Assembly: GCF_001028135.1 (NCBI RefSeq)
Contig: NZ_LDNM01000015.1
Span: forward strand, 100,496 to 164,495
Reading direction: 5' to 3'
From: Xenorhabdus griffiniae
Lineage (GTDB): Bacteria; Pseudomonadota; Gammaproteobacteria; Enterobacterales; Enterobacteriaceae
Length of the DNA stretch: 64,000 bases
The position numbers were made by a program, and so were the translations under genes. Position 1 is the first letter of the stretch, and each line of letters starts with the position of its first letter. The notes beneath the pieces were generated by a model. That model did no database searches and was not told the origin of the DNA. It saw only the letters and a list, made by a program, of their open reading frames with translations. Shown here piece after piece: positions 7,423 to 16,045 of the stretch.

Positions 7423-8094
7423 TTAATTGCGATGTTGAAATGATAAGGATCGCTGTTCAATTACACGCATCAGCAGTGTCAGAAGACCATTTATGCAGAG
7501 GTAAATAATACCTGCGGCAATAAATATTGTTGCATCATAACTACGCCCAAATTGAAGCTGGCTATATCCCATGATGTCTAATAAGGTGATGGTACTGGCT
7601 AGTGAAGTGCTCTTGAAAATCAGCACGACTTCATTGGAATAGGAAGAAAGTGCTCGCTTAAAAGCATAAGGTAACAAGATGCGCATAGAATGCACTTTGG
7701 ACATACCGAGGGCCTGGCAAGATTGCCATTGTCCGGCAGGAATTGCTTTGACAGCGCCGTAAAATAGCTGGGTTGAGTAAGCTGCACTATTCAATGTAAG
7801 TGTAACCATTGCACATAGCCACGGCTCTGACATAAGTTGCCAGAACCACGGATATTCTTTGAGCGATGGAAATTGCCCCGGCCCATAGTAAATTAAGAAG
7901 AACTGAACGAGGAGTGGGGTTCCGGTAAATAGTGTGATATAGCTTCTTACCAACTGAGAAAGTACAGGCAGTTTCATTGTCAGGATCATGGTCAAGACAA
8001 TGGATAGTATGAATGCAGCCAGCAATGCAGAGAAAGTCAAACTGAGGCTGGTTTGCAAGCCGGGTAAAATTTCCTTGATATATTCAAACATCAT
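7423..8094 (-). CDS. artM: Arginine ABC transporter permease ArtM
   Basis: ArtM is one of two inner-membrane permeases of the high-affinity arginine importer. The 223-residue protein has about five hydrophobic helices and the EAA-type loop of amino-acid permeases ([28 protein letters not shown]). It starts with ATG at 8094, overlapping the end of artQ by four bases (ATGA), which implies translational coupling. It is the last gene of artPIQM, the same order as E. coli. Confidence 0.95.
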   Translation of the reverse strand: MMFEYIKEILPGLQTSLSLTFSALLAAFILSIVLTMILTMKLPVLSQLVRSYITLFTGTPLLVQFFLIYYGPGQFPSLKEYPWFWQLMSEPWLCAMVTLTLNSAAYSTQLFYGAVKAIPAGQWQSCQALGMSKVHSMRILLPYAFKRALSSYSNEVVLIFKSTSLASTITLLDIMGYSQLQFGRSYDATIFIAAGIIYLCINGLLTLLMRVIEQRSLSFQHRN

Positions 8095-8807
8095 GAAGCA
8101 CTCCGTTCAAAATGGGTGGCGCGTATTTCAAGCTGTTTGAGAATAAATTGGCTGATCAGGGTGATTATCAGATAGATCACAGCAACAATCATATACCATG
8201 TGAACGGCTCCTGAGTTCGGGTAGCGATGCTTTTTGTTTGTAACATCAGATCATTAACGCTGATTAATGAAACCAGAGCCGTATCTTTTAATAAAACCAG
8301 CCATTGATTACCAAGCCCTGGCAGGGCATGACGCCACATTTGAGGCATGATCAGGCGAAAAAAGATGCGGCTTTGGCTTAATCCCAGAGCCTGGCCCGCT
8401 TCCCGTTGCCCTATTGGAACTGCTTTTAATGCTCCGCGCAGTGTTTGTGAAGCATAAGCAGAATAGAGCAGAGACAGGGCAATAACACCGCACAGAAAAG
8501 GTCTGACATCAAAGTTGTCAATTTCCATCTGTATTCTAAAGTGCCAAACAATGAGATTGATATCAAAACCGTCCGACAGCGTAATGAGAAGTTGGGAACT
8601 GCCAAAATAGATGAAGAGAACAACTAAAATTTCAGGCAATCCCCTGATCACGGTAACCCAGCAGGAGCCTAAAAAAGCAATAGATTTCCAGCGAATGGAT
8701 TCCCATGCAGCAAAAAACATTGCCAGAACTAAACCGACGATAAGCGAGGAAATGGCAAGGCCGACGGTGATACCGGCGGCATGGATTAAAGAGAGAAGTT
8801 CATTCAT
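8091..8807 (-). CDS. artQ: Arginine ABC transporter permease ArtQ
   Basis: ArtQ pairs with ArtM to form the membrane channel that moves arginine from ArtI to the cytosol at the expense of ATP hydrolysis by ArtP. The 238-residue protein is hydrophobic, with conserved [20 protein letters not shown] near residue 55 and the EAA loop [20 protein letters not shown]. It follows artI by 11 bases and overlaps artM. Nothing is unusual in length or motifs. Confidence 0.95.
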   Translation of the reverse strand: MNELLSLIHAAGITVGLAISSLIVGLVLAMFFAAWESIRWKSIAFLGSCWVTVIRGLPEILVVLFIYFGSSQLLITLSDGFDINLIVWHFRIQMEIDNFDVRPFLCGVIALSLLYSAYASQTLRGALKAVPIGQREAGQALGLSQSRIFFRLIMPQMWRHALPGLGNQWLVLLKDTALVSLISVNDLMLQTKSIATRTQEPFTWYMIVAVIYLIITLISQFILKQLEIRATHFERSAS

Positions 8808-8818
8808 TAGGATTGAGT

Positions 8819-9556
8819 TTATTGTTTAAACCATTTTTTGTAGAGGGTATCGTAAGTACCGTCTTGTTTAACTTCCGTTAATGCTTTGTTCAGTTTGTCC
8901 AGCAACTCAGTATTACCTTTGCGAACTGCAATGCCTAAACCGATACCAAAGTAGTTTTTGTCTGTCACCTTATCACCAACTGTGCTTAATTCTTGATTCT
9001 TTTTTAGCCATTCATTGACGACAGCAGTATCACCAAATAACGCATCAATACGGCCATTTTTTAAATCAAGAATGGCATTTTGGTAGCTGTCATAAGGTAC
9101 GGTTTTCAGTTCCTTATGCTGTTCCATCAAATACTTCTGGTGTGTAGTGCCATTCTGGATACCGACTTGTTTACCTTTGAGATCGGCAACTTGAGCAAAC
9201 TTCCCTTTGATAGCAACGAAAATGGCAGAGTTATCATAGTAGATTTGGGTGAAATCAACTTGTTTTTTCCGATCCGGTGTGATGTCGATACCCGCCATCA
9301 AAATATCAACACGGCGGAATTTTAAGCTGGGAATGAGGCTATCGAAAGCCTGGTTGGTGAATGTACATTCTGTGTTGAGCTTTGTACATATGGCATTCGC
9401 CAAATCGACGTCGAATCCTTGAATCTGATTATTTGCATCAATAAATTCAAATGGAGGGTAGGTCGCTTCCGTCGCAAAACGGAGTGTTGCTTTTTCTGTT
9501 GCGGTTGCTGACAAGGTCACTACACTCAATAAGGCTGCAAACAATAATTTCTTCAT
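8819..9556 (-). CDS. artI: Arginine-binding periplasmic protein
   Basis: This 245-residue solute-binding protein has a clear Sec signal peptide ([20 protein letters not shown], cleavage near Ala19-Thr20). The family 3 pattern is conserved: [52 protein letters not shown] and [15 protein letters not shown]. It is closer to E. coli ArtI than to ArtJ in the first strands (RFATEA) and in AVRKGNTEL, and it occupies the artI position between artP and artQ. E. coli also has a separate artJ; none is seen here. Confidence 0.93.
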   Translation of the reverse strand: MKKLLFAALLSVVTLSATATEKATLRFATEATYPPFEFIDANNQIQGFDVDLANAICTKLNTECTFTNQAFDSLIPSLKFRRVDILMAGIDITPDRKKQVDFTQIYYDNSAIFVAIKGKFAQVADLKGKQVGIQNGTTHQKYLMEQHKELKTVPYDSYQNAILDLKNGRIDALFGDTAVVNEWLKKNQELSTVGDKVTDKNYFGIGLGIAVRKGNTELLDKLNKALTEVKQDGTYDTLYKKWFKQ

Positions 9557-9713
9557 AGCAATATCCTGTTGTTTATGAACTTAATGGTTGATAACTGCTT
9601 TTATGTTTGTTTTATAATCGATTATCGATATATCTACTTCATCTTTCAATCTGCTACCTTACAGGGAAACCGTAGCTTGAAATCTATCGAGTTTATAGAT
9701 CCAGTATGGTATT

Positions 9714-10442
9714 TCAATGTGATAAATAGTGAGCAAAGGCTTCTGTTTGAGGATGCATAAAATGAGTGACATCTCCTTTTTCGAGAATGTGTCCTTGTTC
9801 CATATATACAACTTGGTTTGCTGTTTTGCGAGCAAATTCCACTTCATGAGTCACTATAACCTGAGTGATCCCGGTTTCTGCCAGCTCTTTAATAATGTCA
9901 ATAACTTGAGACGTGATTTCAGGATCGAGTGCAGCAGTGGGTTCATCAAACAAGAGAACCTGAGGTTCCATCATTAAGGCACGTGCAATGGCAACCCGTT
10001 GTTGTTGCCCACCGGAAAGGTGCAGCGGAAAACGGTTGGCGAATTCGCCCAAACGAAGCCGGGAAAGGAGTTTGGCCGCTTTTTCCCGTGCATATTGTTT
10101 AGATTGCTTCAATACTCGGCAAGGTGCTTCAATCAAATTATCCATCACGGTCAAGTGTGGCCACAAATTGTATTGTTGGAAAACCATGCCAACTTTTTGG
10201 CGCAATGCGAGAATTTCTTTGTGGTTTGGTTGTTGTTTGAAATCAAATTGGTGCGTTGCCACATTGAGTAATCCGGAACGAGGCAGCTCGAGTAAATTTA
10301 AGACACGCAGCAAAGAACTCTTTCCAGCTCCACTTGGGCCTAGTAACACGACAGTTTCTCCCGATGTACATACAAAATCGATATCGAACAGAGCCTGTTG
10401 TGAGCCATAGAAACAATTGATGTTTTTTAATTGAATGCTCAT
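9714..10442 (-). CDS. artP: Arginine ABC transporter ATP-binding protein
   Basis: ArtP energises the arginine importer. The Walker [10 protein letters not shown] (about residues 35-43), Q-loop [13 protein letters not shown], signature [15 protein letters not shown], Walker [15 protein letters not shown] and H-loop IVTHEVEF are all present. The 242-residue length equals that of E. coli. It is the first gene of artPIQM; about 157 bases separate it from artI. Upstream, TGAATAGTTAATTGA (near 10452) resembles one ARG box, which would fit the ArgR repression known in E. coli, but a clear second box is lacking. Confidence 0.95.
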   Translation of the reverse strand: MSIQLKNINCFYGSQQALFDIDFVCTSGETVVLLGPSGAGKSSLLRVLNLLELPRSGLLNVATHQFDFKQQPNHKEILALRQKVGMVFQQYNLWPHLTVMDNLIEAPCRVLKQSKQYAREKAAKLLSRLRLGEFANRFPLHLSGGQQQRVAIARALMMEPQVLLFDEPTAALDPEITSQVIDIIKELAETGITQVIVTHEVEFARKTANQVVYMEQGHILEKGDVTHFMHPQTEAFAHYLSH

Positions 10443-10608
10443 GCGAAAAATATGAATAGTTAATTGATTGATGCGATATTAATCCCGCGAGCATAACTAT
10501 GCAATAACATCGGCATAAAATTGTTATTTTAATCGAATTAGTAAGTTAACTAATCAAATTGCCTGCATTTTTTAGATCTTTTTTTTGCTTTTTTATTGGG
10601 TAAATCCT

Positions 10609-11511
10609 TCATTGAGTAAACAATGCGATGAACAAAGGCGTCAGTAGACTCAATATAAAACCATGAACGATAGCGGCGGGCACGATATTTACACCACCAC
10701 AGCGTTGTAAGATTGGTAAGGTAAAGTCAATTGAAGCTGCTCCGGTTAAACCCAATGCGGTTGAACGATAGCGATTTATTAACATGGGAATAAGCATGAT
10801 GGACGCCAATTCACGAGCTAAGTCATTGAAAAATGCGGTGCTACCAAGCATAGGCCCGTAAGCATCGGAAATTAAAATGCCGGAAAGGGAATACCAACCG
10901 TATCCTGATGCAATGGCAAGGCCAGTTTTGGTTGGTAATTCCAACAAAAATGCAGCCAATACGCCACCCAGCAGAGAACTTATGGCAACCACGATGGCAA
11001 TAATCGTACCACGGCGATTCAGCAGGGTTTGCTTTAGGCTCATACCGTTATTACGCAGTTGAATCCCAACGAGAAATAGTAAAAAAATCAGGGCAATTTT
11101 GCTGGCTAGGCTAGAAAAGTGAAACCCTGACCAGTCTGTTAATCCAATAAGAAACCCCAAGACTAATGCACCACATAATTTGACGGAATCCAGCGCCATA
11201 TGTAATCTGGAAGGGGGTTTTTCCTGTTTATGTGCATTAATAATCCATGGATCTCGTATATCCAAGAGGAAGAGGGCCAGCATATTAATTATAAAGGTGC
11301 ATAGAAAAAATGTTGTTGCATACAGCAAAATAGAAAGTAAATGACTGCTCAGATTTTCCAGTATAGCCAGACTGATACCCATCAGAATGAGAATGATATA
11401 GACCATGACATTGAGTAGCTTATGCACGAAGGTTAACATCGATTTATCATTCAGATGAATAAGGTAGCCCAGAGCCAAAGGCAGGAGAATAATTATTAAT
11501 CCTGAATACAT
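10609..11511 (-). CDS. lysO: L-lysine exporter LysO
   Basis: LysO (YbjE) exports L-lysine and toxic analogues across the inner membrane. The protein has about eight hydrophobic helices and the conserved stretches LFLVGIQLRNNGMSLKQ, ASGYGWYSLSGILISDAYGP, STAFFNDLARELASIMLIPM and GAASIDFTLPILQRCGG, as in E. coli. I chose the ATG at 11511 (MYSGLIIILLP), which has AAGGA 8 bases upstream and matches the E. coli start; an ATG three codons earlier (11520) is too close to that site. ArgP regulates lysO in E. coli; no site is claimed here. Confidence 0.92.
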   Translation of the reverse strand: MYSGLIIILLPLALGYLIHLNDKSMLTFVHKLLNVMVYIILILMGISLAILENLSSHLLSILLYATTFFLCTFIINMLALFLLDIRDPWIINAHKQEKPPSRLHMALDSVKLCGALVLGFLIGLTDWSGFHFSSLASKIALIFLLFLVGIQLRNNGMSLKQTLLNRRGTIIAIVVAISSLLGGVLAAFLLELPTKTGLAIASGYGWYSLSGILISDAYGPMLGSTAFFNDLARELASIMLIPMLINRYRSTALGLTGAASIDFTLPILQRCGGVNIVPAAIVHGFILSLLTPLFIALFTQ

Positions 11512-11971
11512 GATCCTCATCCTTAATCCAATAAAAAACGTCTTTTATCTAATCTTAATCACGAAAACTAAGCACAAAAACCAGAAAACAGACAGAAACA
11601 AAAAATTCACACCAAAATAACAAGTAGGATAAAGAGAAACATACTGAAATTCAATGCATTTTTAATCTCTGACAGAATGGATGTTATAAATAAAACTAAG
11701 TTAATCCGATATGGAATGACACAGTAGAACAGGGTGTTGCGACTATTCCATTACCTTTAAAAGAGATATTTTCCAGGATTGTTTGGCTGGTGAGAGGGAA
11801 AGTCAATTGAACGTCATTTTGGCTATTGACGTTGGTTTTTTTAAGAAGAGATATTAGAAATTTTTCTTATCAGAAATATCCCGTTGATAGAGTTTGTTTA
11901 TGGTTTATACAGTAAAGTTCAAATGAAGTCATTAAATGAGATGACATACTTTTAATGGTAGGTATTTATTG
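11512..11971. other. lysO-macA divergent intergenic region
   Basis: This stretch of 460 AT-rich bases lies between two divergent genes and presumably holds both promoters. I see no open frame, hairpin terminator or riboswitch-like conserved core in it; in particular nothing resembles a lysine riboswitch. A run ATAGAGTTTG / GGTTTATACAGTAAAG near 11886-11916 could be promoter sequence, but no box is convincing. Confidence 0.5.
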
Positions 11972-13117
11972 ATGAAACTTCTTTTTGCCAAATATCGCTG
12001 GGTCAGAGCTGGGTTTGTTCTCATAGCTATTGCTTCTGTGTGGTTCTATTTCTTCTACCTGCCGAAGCCTATCACATATCAGACGAGTGCAGTGATAAAG
12101 GGAGATTTCGAAAGAAGTGTCTTAGCGGTGGGTAAATTGGATGCGGTCAGTAAAGTTGACGTAGGGGCTCAGGTTAGTGGTCAGTTGAAAGCGCTTTATG
12201 TGAAATTGGGGGATAAAGTTAAGCAAGGCCAATTATTGGCATTGATTGATCCACAAACAGCAAAAAACACTGTGGCTGAAATTCAGGAAACAGCAAAATC
12301 ACTGGAGGCTAATCTCCGTGGCGCACAGGCTGAACTAAAACTTGCACAACTCAAAGTAAATCGCCTGAATCATTTGTTTAAATTACATTTAATTTCCCGG
12401 CAAGAATTGGACTCCAGCATAACAGATATGCAGTTTAAGGCCGCCAGAATTGACGATTTAGCGGCGCAAATTAAGCAAAATAAGGCCAAACTTGATACGG
12501 CAAAAACGAATTTGCAATATACCAGAATTACTGCCCCAATCGCGGGCATTGTGACAGATATCAAAACATTTCAGGGACAAACCGTGATTGCTGCACAGCA
12601 AGCACCGACTATCCTGACCCTCGCAAATCTTGATACTATGATTGTTAATGCAGAAGTATCGGAGGCTGATGTCATCAATTTAGCGCCGGGACAGAAAGTC
12701 TCATTTACCATCTTAGGGGCGCCAGGAAGGCTATTTCACAGCGTCCTGAAAGATACCTTACCAACACCACAAGTTGAGAATAACGCCATTTTCTACTACG
12801 CCCGCTTTGAAGTACCTAATCCCGAACATATTCTGCGTTTGCAGATGACTGCGCAAGTAAGAATAGCGCTTCAAACTTTGCATAATGTATTGATGATCCC
12901 AATTTCAGCTTTGGAGATAGCTTCTCACCAATATACGTCTTCAACTCAGCATGTACTTTCTACGCAATATGAAGTGAGTGTTTTGCATAATGGCAAAGCA
13001 GAAAAACGTAAAATCACAATAGGAGCCTTTGATAACGTGAATGTTCAGGTGCTCTTTGGCTTGAAGGAAAACGAACGTGTGATCACCAGTCTCAGTGATA
13101 GTAGTGTAGAGGAGTAA
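11972..13117 (+). CDS. macA: MacA periplasmic adaptor of the macrolide/enterotoxin efflux system
   Basis: MacA is the membrane-fusion subunit that joins the MacB ABC transporter to TolC and stimulates its ATPase. The protein starts with one membrane anchor (RAGFVLIAIASVWFYFFYL, about residues 11-30), followed by a biotinyl-lipoyl half-motif (VDVGAQVSGQLKALYVKLGDKVKQGQ), a long coiled-coil hairpin (about residues 100-165, ETAKSLEANLRGAQAELKLA) and beta-barrel segments (RITAPIAGIVTDIKTFQGQT). The ATG at 11972 is used, with GGTAGG 9 bases upstream; a TTG one codon earlier is less likely. macB starts 3 bases after the stop. Confidence 0.95.
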   Translation: MKLLFAKYRWVRAGFVLIAIASVWFYFFYLPKPITYQTSAVIKGDFERSVLAVGKLDAVSKVDVGAQVSGQLKALYVKLGDKVKQGQLLALIDPQTAKNTVAEIQETAKSLEANLRGAQAELKLAQLKVNRLNHLFKLHLISRQELDSSITDMQFKAARIDDLAAQIKQNKAKLDTAKTNLQYTRITAPIAGIVTDIKTFQGQTVIAAQQAPTILTLANLDTMIVNAEVSEADVINLAPGQKVSFTILGAPGRLFHSVLKDTLPTPQVENNAIFYYARFEVPNPEHILRLQMTAQVRIALQTLHNVLMIPISALEIASHQYTSSTQHVLSTQYEVSVLHNGKAEKRKITIGAFDNVNVQVLFGLKENERVITSLSDSSVEE

Positions 13118-13119
13118 TA

Positions 13120-15075
13120 ATGGATACATTACTGGAACTAAAAGGCGTTAGTCGTAATTATCCTGCTGGAGAAGGGCAACTCACTGTGCTGGATAATATT
13201 TCGTTATCGATACAGGCCGGAGAAATGGTGGCTATTGTCGGCGCTTCTGGTTCAGGTAAGTCTACTTTAATGAATATACTTGGCTGCTTGGATAAACCTA
13301 GCAGTGGAGAATATTGGGTCGCGGGAAGAAATATTGCTGATTTGGATAGTGATCAATTGGCTGAGTTACGCAGGGAGTATTTTGGGTTCATTTTTCAGCG
13401 CTACCATTTATTGACTCATTTAACCGCCGAGCAAAATGTTGAAATTCCGGCGATTTATTCCGGTGTTTCCAAAATACAACGTCGTGAGCGGGCTATTGAA
13501 TTGCTAAAAAGCCTTGGATTGGAAAATCGGATTGATTATCGACCAAGCCAGCTTTCAGGAGGACAGCAACAACGGGTCAGTATTGCCAGAGCACTTATGA
13601 ATGGCGGTCAGGTCATCCTTGCTGACGAACCGACCGGAGCATTAGATAGTACTTCCGGCCAGGAAATGATGGATATCTTGAAGAAACTCTGTCAACGAGG
13701 ACATACGGTTGTTATTGTTACGCACGATCCTAATATTGCTGCACAGGTACAAAGGGTGATTGAAATTAAAGACGGGCGTATCATGAGTGAGGTACGCTCT
13801 TCTGAACGCCCCAAATTACCCCTCCCTTCTTCTGTAGAGACAAAAACGGTCAATGTAAAAACTTCTTCAGTGCAACAAATCTGGGGACGTTTTAATGAAG
13901 CGTTATTGATGGCATGGCGTGCCATGAATGTGAATAAGCTACGGACTCTGCTGACAATGCTTGGGATCATAATAGGCATTGCCTCTGTTGTAACGATCGT
14001 AGTGATTGGTGATGCGGCAAAATCGATGGTGTTATCACATATTAAATCTATCGCAACTAACTCTATATCAATTTATCCAGGAAAAGATTTTGGCAGTGAT
14101 AACGCTTTGGATATGCAGGCACTGAAACTTACTGATATTCCAGCAATAAAATCTCAGCCCTATGTTCAGGCTGTTTCTCCCGAATTTATGAATGAGGGGC
14201 GTTTGCGTCAAGGCAATATGGATGCTAAAGCACAAATATCGGGGGTAGGAAGTGATTTTTTTCAGGTATATGCAATGAAATTTTCTCAAGGCATTCCTTT
14301 TACTTCAGACATGATTGAGCGTCAGTCTCAAGTGGTTATCATTGATGATAATACACGTAAGAAGTTCTTTCCTTACCAGGGTAATGTGGTAGGCAAAGAG
14401 TTACTGTTAATAAATATGCCCTTGACAGTGATTGGTGTCATTGCTAATGGGCAAAGTCTTTATAGCAGTAATACCTTACAAGTTTGGGTGCCTTACAGTA
14501 CGATGAATAGCCGTTTAATGAATCAAAACTACTTGAATTCGATTGCTGTCAGGTTGAAAGATGACCATGCGTCCAATGAAGCCGAAGAAAAAATTAATCA
14601 ATTGCTGATATTCCGTCATGGTAAAAAAGACTTTCACACTTATAACATGAATAAAACCATTAAAATAATGGATAAAACAACACGGACGATGCAAATATTT
14701 TTAACGTTAGTTGCGGTAATATCCTTGGTTGTCGGGGGAATTGGTGTCATGAATATCATGTTGGTATCAGTTACCGAGCGTACAAGGGAAATTGGTATTC
14801 GTATGGCAGTAGGGGCCAGAACCAGTGACATTATGCAGCAATTCCTTATTGAAGCTGTTTTGGTTTGTTTAATAGGGGGGATACTGGGGATTATTCTGTC
14901 ATGCAGCATTTCTTTTATGGTGCAATTGATGTTACCGAACTGGGATTTCGTTTATAACTTCACTGCATTTATCATTGCATTTGGTTGTTCAACGGCAATA
15001 GGGATAATCTTTGGTTTCCTGCCGGCAAAAAATGCAGCTCACCTCGATCCTATAGAAGCACTGGCAAGGGAATAA
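13120..15075 (+). CDS. macB: MacB ABC transporter (ATPase-permease)
   Basis: MacB exports macrolides and secreted peptides via MacA and TolC. Residues 1-230 form the nucleotide-binding domain: Walker A GASGSGKST, Q-loop FQRYHLLTHL, signature [15 protein letters not shown], Walker B VILADEPTGALDS. The permease part has a transmembrane helix near residue 280 (MLGIIIGIASVVTIVVIGDA), a large periplasmic domain, and three C-terminal helices with FtsX-like features (VSVTERTREIGIRMAVGART). The length of 651 residues agrees with E. coli (648). It follows macA directly in one operon and is closed by a hairpin. Confidence 0.96.
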   Translation: MDTLLELKGVSRNYPAGEGQLTVLDNISLSIQAGEMVAIVGASGSGKSTLMNILGCLDKPSSGEYWVAGRNIADLDSDQLAELRREYFGFIFQRYHLLTHLTAEQNVEIPAIYSGVSKIQRRERAIELLKSLGLENRIDYRPSQLSGGQQQRVSIARALMNGGQVILADEPTGALDSTSGQEMMDILKKLCQRGHTVVIVTHDPNIAAQVQRVIEIKDGRIMSEVRSSERPKLPLPSSVETKTVNVKTSSVQQIWGRFNEALLMAWRAMNVNKLRTLLTMLGIIIGIASVVTIVVIGDAAKSMVLSHIKSIATNSISIYPGKDFGSDNALDMQALKLTDIPAIKSQPYVQAVSPEFMNEGRLRQGNMDAKAQISGVGSDFFQVYAMKFSQGIPFTSDMIERQSQVVIIDDNTRKKFFPYQGNVVGKELLLINMPLTVIGVIANGQSLYSSNTLQVWVPYSTMNSRLMNQNYLNSIAVRLKDDHASNEAEEKINQLLIFRHGKKDFHTYNMNKTIKIMDKTTRTMQIFLTLVAVISLVVGGIGVMNIMLVSVTERTREIGIRMAVGARTSDIMQQFLIEAVLVCLIGGILGIILSCSISFMVQLMLPNWDFVYNFTAFIIAFGCSTAIGIIFGFLPAKNAAHLDPIEALARE

Positions 15076-15080
15076 AATAG

Positions 15081-15117
15081 CACGCCACAAATAAGCTTAT
15101 TGTCTATTTGTGGCGTG
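15081..15117. terminator. Hairpin between convergent macB and cspD
   Basis: A perfect 13-bp inverted repeat, CACGCCACAAATA / TATTTGTGGCGTG, with an 11-base loop lies between two convergent stop codons. There is no strong U-tract on either side, so it may be a bidirectional terminator or an mRNA 3'-end stabiliser. Confidence 0.6.
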
Positions 15118-15121
15118 GAAA

Positions 15122-15367
15122 TTACGAATTTATCGGGTCACTATTTTTTGATTTTGAACCATTTTCCAGAGGTACAATAAGGCTGGCATGGTTACCTTTG
15201 GGGCCTTGATGAACGCTAAAGTTCACTTTTTGCCCCGCTTTCAGCGTCCTATAACCATCCATCTGAATGGTTGAATAGTGAGCAAATATATCCTCGCCAC
15301 CGCTGGCCGGGCAAATAAATCCAAAGCCCTTTGCATTATTGAACCATTTAACAGTACCTGTTTCCAT
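15122..15367 (-). CDS. cspD: Cold-shock-like protein CspD
   Basis: This 81-residue single cold-shock domain contains the RNA-binding motifs RNP1 (KGFGFI) and RNP2 (DIFAHY) and ends with KGNHASLIVPLENGSK. In E. coli, CspD is a stationary-phase inhibitor of DNA replication rather than a cold-induced chaperone. It matches E. coli CspD (74 residues) except for a longer polar tail. It lies divergent to clpSA, the same order as E. coli, where ClpAP-adjacent cspD levels are controlled by growth rate and Lon. Confidence 0.93.
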   Translation of the reverse strand: METGTVKWFNNAKGFGFICPASGGEDIFAHYSTIQMDGYRTLKAGQKVNFSVHQGPKGNHASLIVPLENGSKSKNSDPINS

Positions 15368-15692
15368 ACTTCTCTATCCCTCGTATCACGATTTCGGATT
15401 TAGGCGTCACTAAAAATTTTAAAATATGAACAAACGCCCAGACAGAAAGCGGTGTTCATAAAACATACTGTAGTGAAATTCATTACGTCGTCAAGCATAT
15501 AAACAACGTCAGGTTGTCTCAAATGACTAAAGTTTGATATAGATAACGGTATCCGATTTTTAGGCAAAATCCTGCTCTGCTAATCAAGGAAGGGGTAAGC
15601 AGAGTGCTTTATGAAGTGATAAAATATATAGCAGTAGAATGAATGAGTTCGTACTAAAATCCAGCGGACAGTTAATACCCAGCGGAAGAATA
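15368..15692. other. cspD-clpS divergent intergenic region
   Basis: These 325 bases separate divergent cspD and clpS. No additional gene is visible; an in-frame N-terminal extension of clpS to 15639 exists but is not supported by homology. The stretch CTGCTCTGC ... GCAGAG (about 15571-15605) is a partial inverted repeat. Promoters for both genes are expected here but no boxes are called. Confidence 0.5.
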
Positions 15693-16013
15693 ATGACTGA
15701 GTTTTATAACGATTTGAAAGTTGAAGAATTTATTGAGGATGATGTAAAACAAAAACTACAACCACCATCAATGTATAAGGTTATTCTTAACAATGACGAT
15801 TATACCCCTATGGAGTTTGTGGTTGACGTATTGCAAAAGTTCTTTTCTTATGATGTTGAACGAGCAACGCAACTAATGCTGGATGTCCATTATAAAGGAA
15901 AAGCAGTTTGCGGAATTTATACGGCAGAGGTCGCAGAAACTAAAGCTGCGCAAGTGAACATGTATGCTAAGGAGCACGAGCATCCATTACTTTGCACGCT
16001 GGAAAAGGTCTGA
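15693..16013 (+). CDS. clpS: ClpS adaptor of the ClpAP protease
   Basis: ClpS delivers N-degron substrates to ClpAP. From the ATG at 15693 the protein has 106 residues, the same as E. coli, and contains the conserved [37 protein letters not shown] and [11 protein letters not shown] segments that form the N-degron pocket and ClpA-binding surface. GGAAGA precedes the start. The longer frame from 15639 adds 18 residues not found in homologues. clpA follows after 32 bases. Confidence 0.95.
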   Translation: MTEFYNDLKVEEFIEDDVKQKLQPPSMYKVILNNDDYTPMEFVVDVLQKFFSYDVERATQLMLDVHYKGKAVCGIYTAEVAETKAAQVNMYAKEHEHPLLCTLEKV

Positions 16014-16045
16014 TCTGGCTTATTGAAATTTAGGAGGAGGTGCTT

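Noticed and set aside
10449..10470. Possible ArgR operator upstream of artP
   Set aside because: One half-good ARG box is seen but a second properly spaced box is missing, so it is mentioned only in the artP entry.
11512..11971. Lysine riboswitch or attenuator before lysO
   Set aside because: No conserved riboswitch core or leader peptide is visible.
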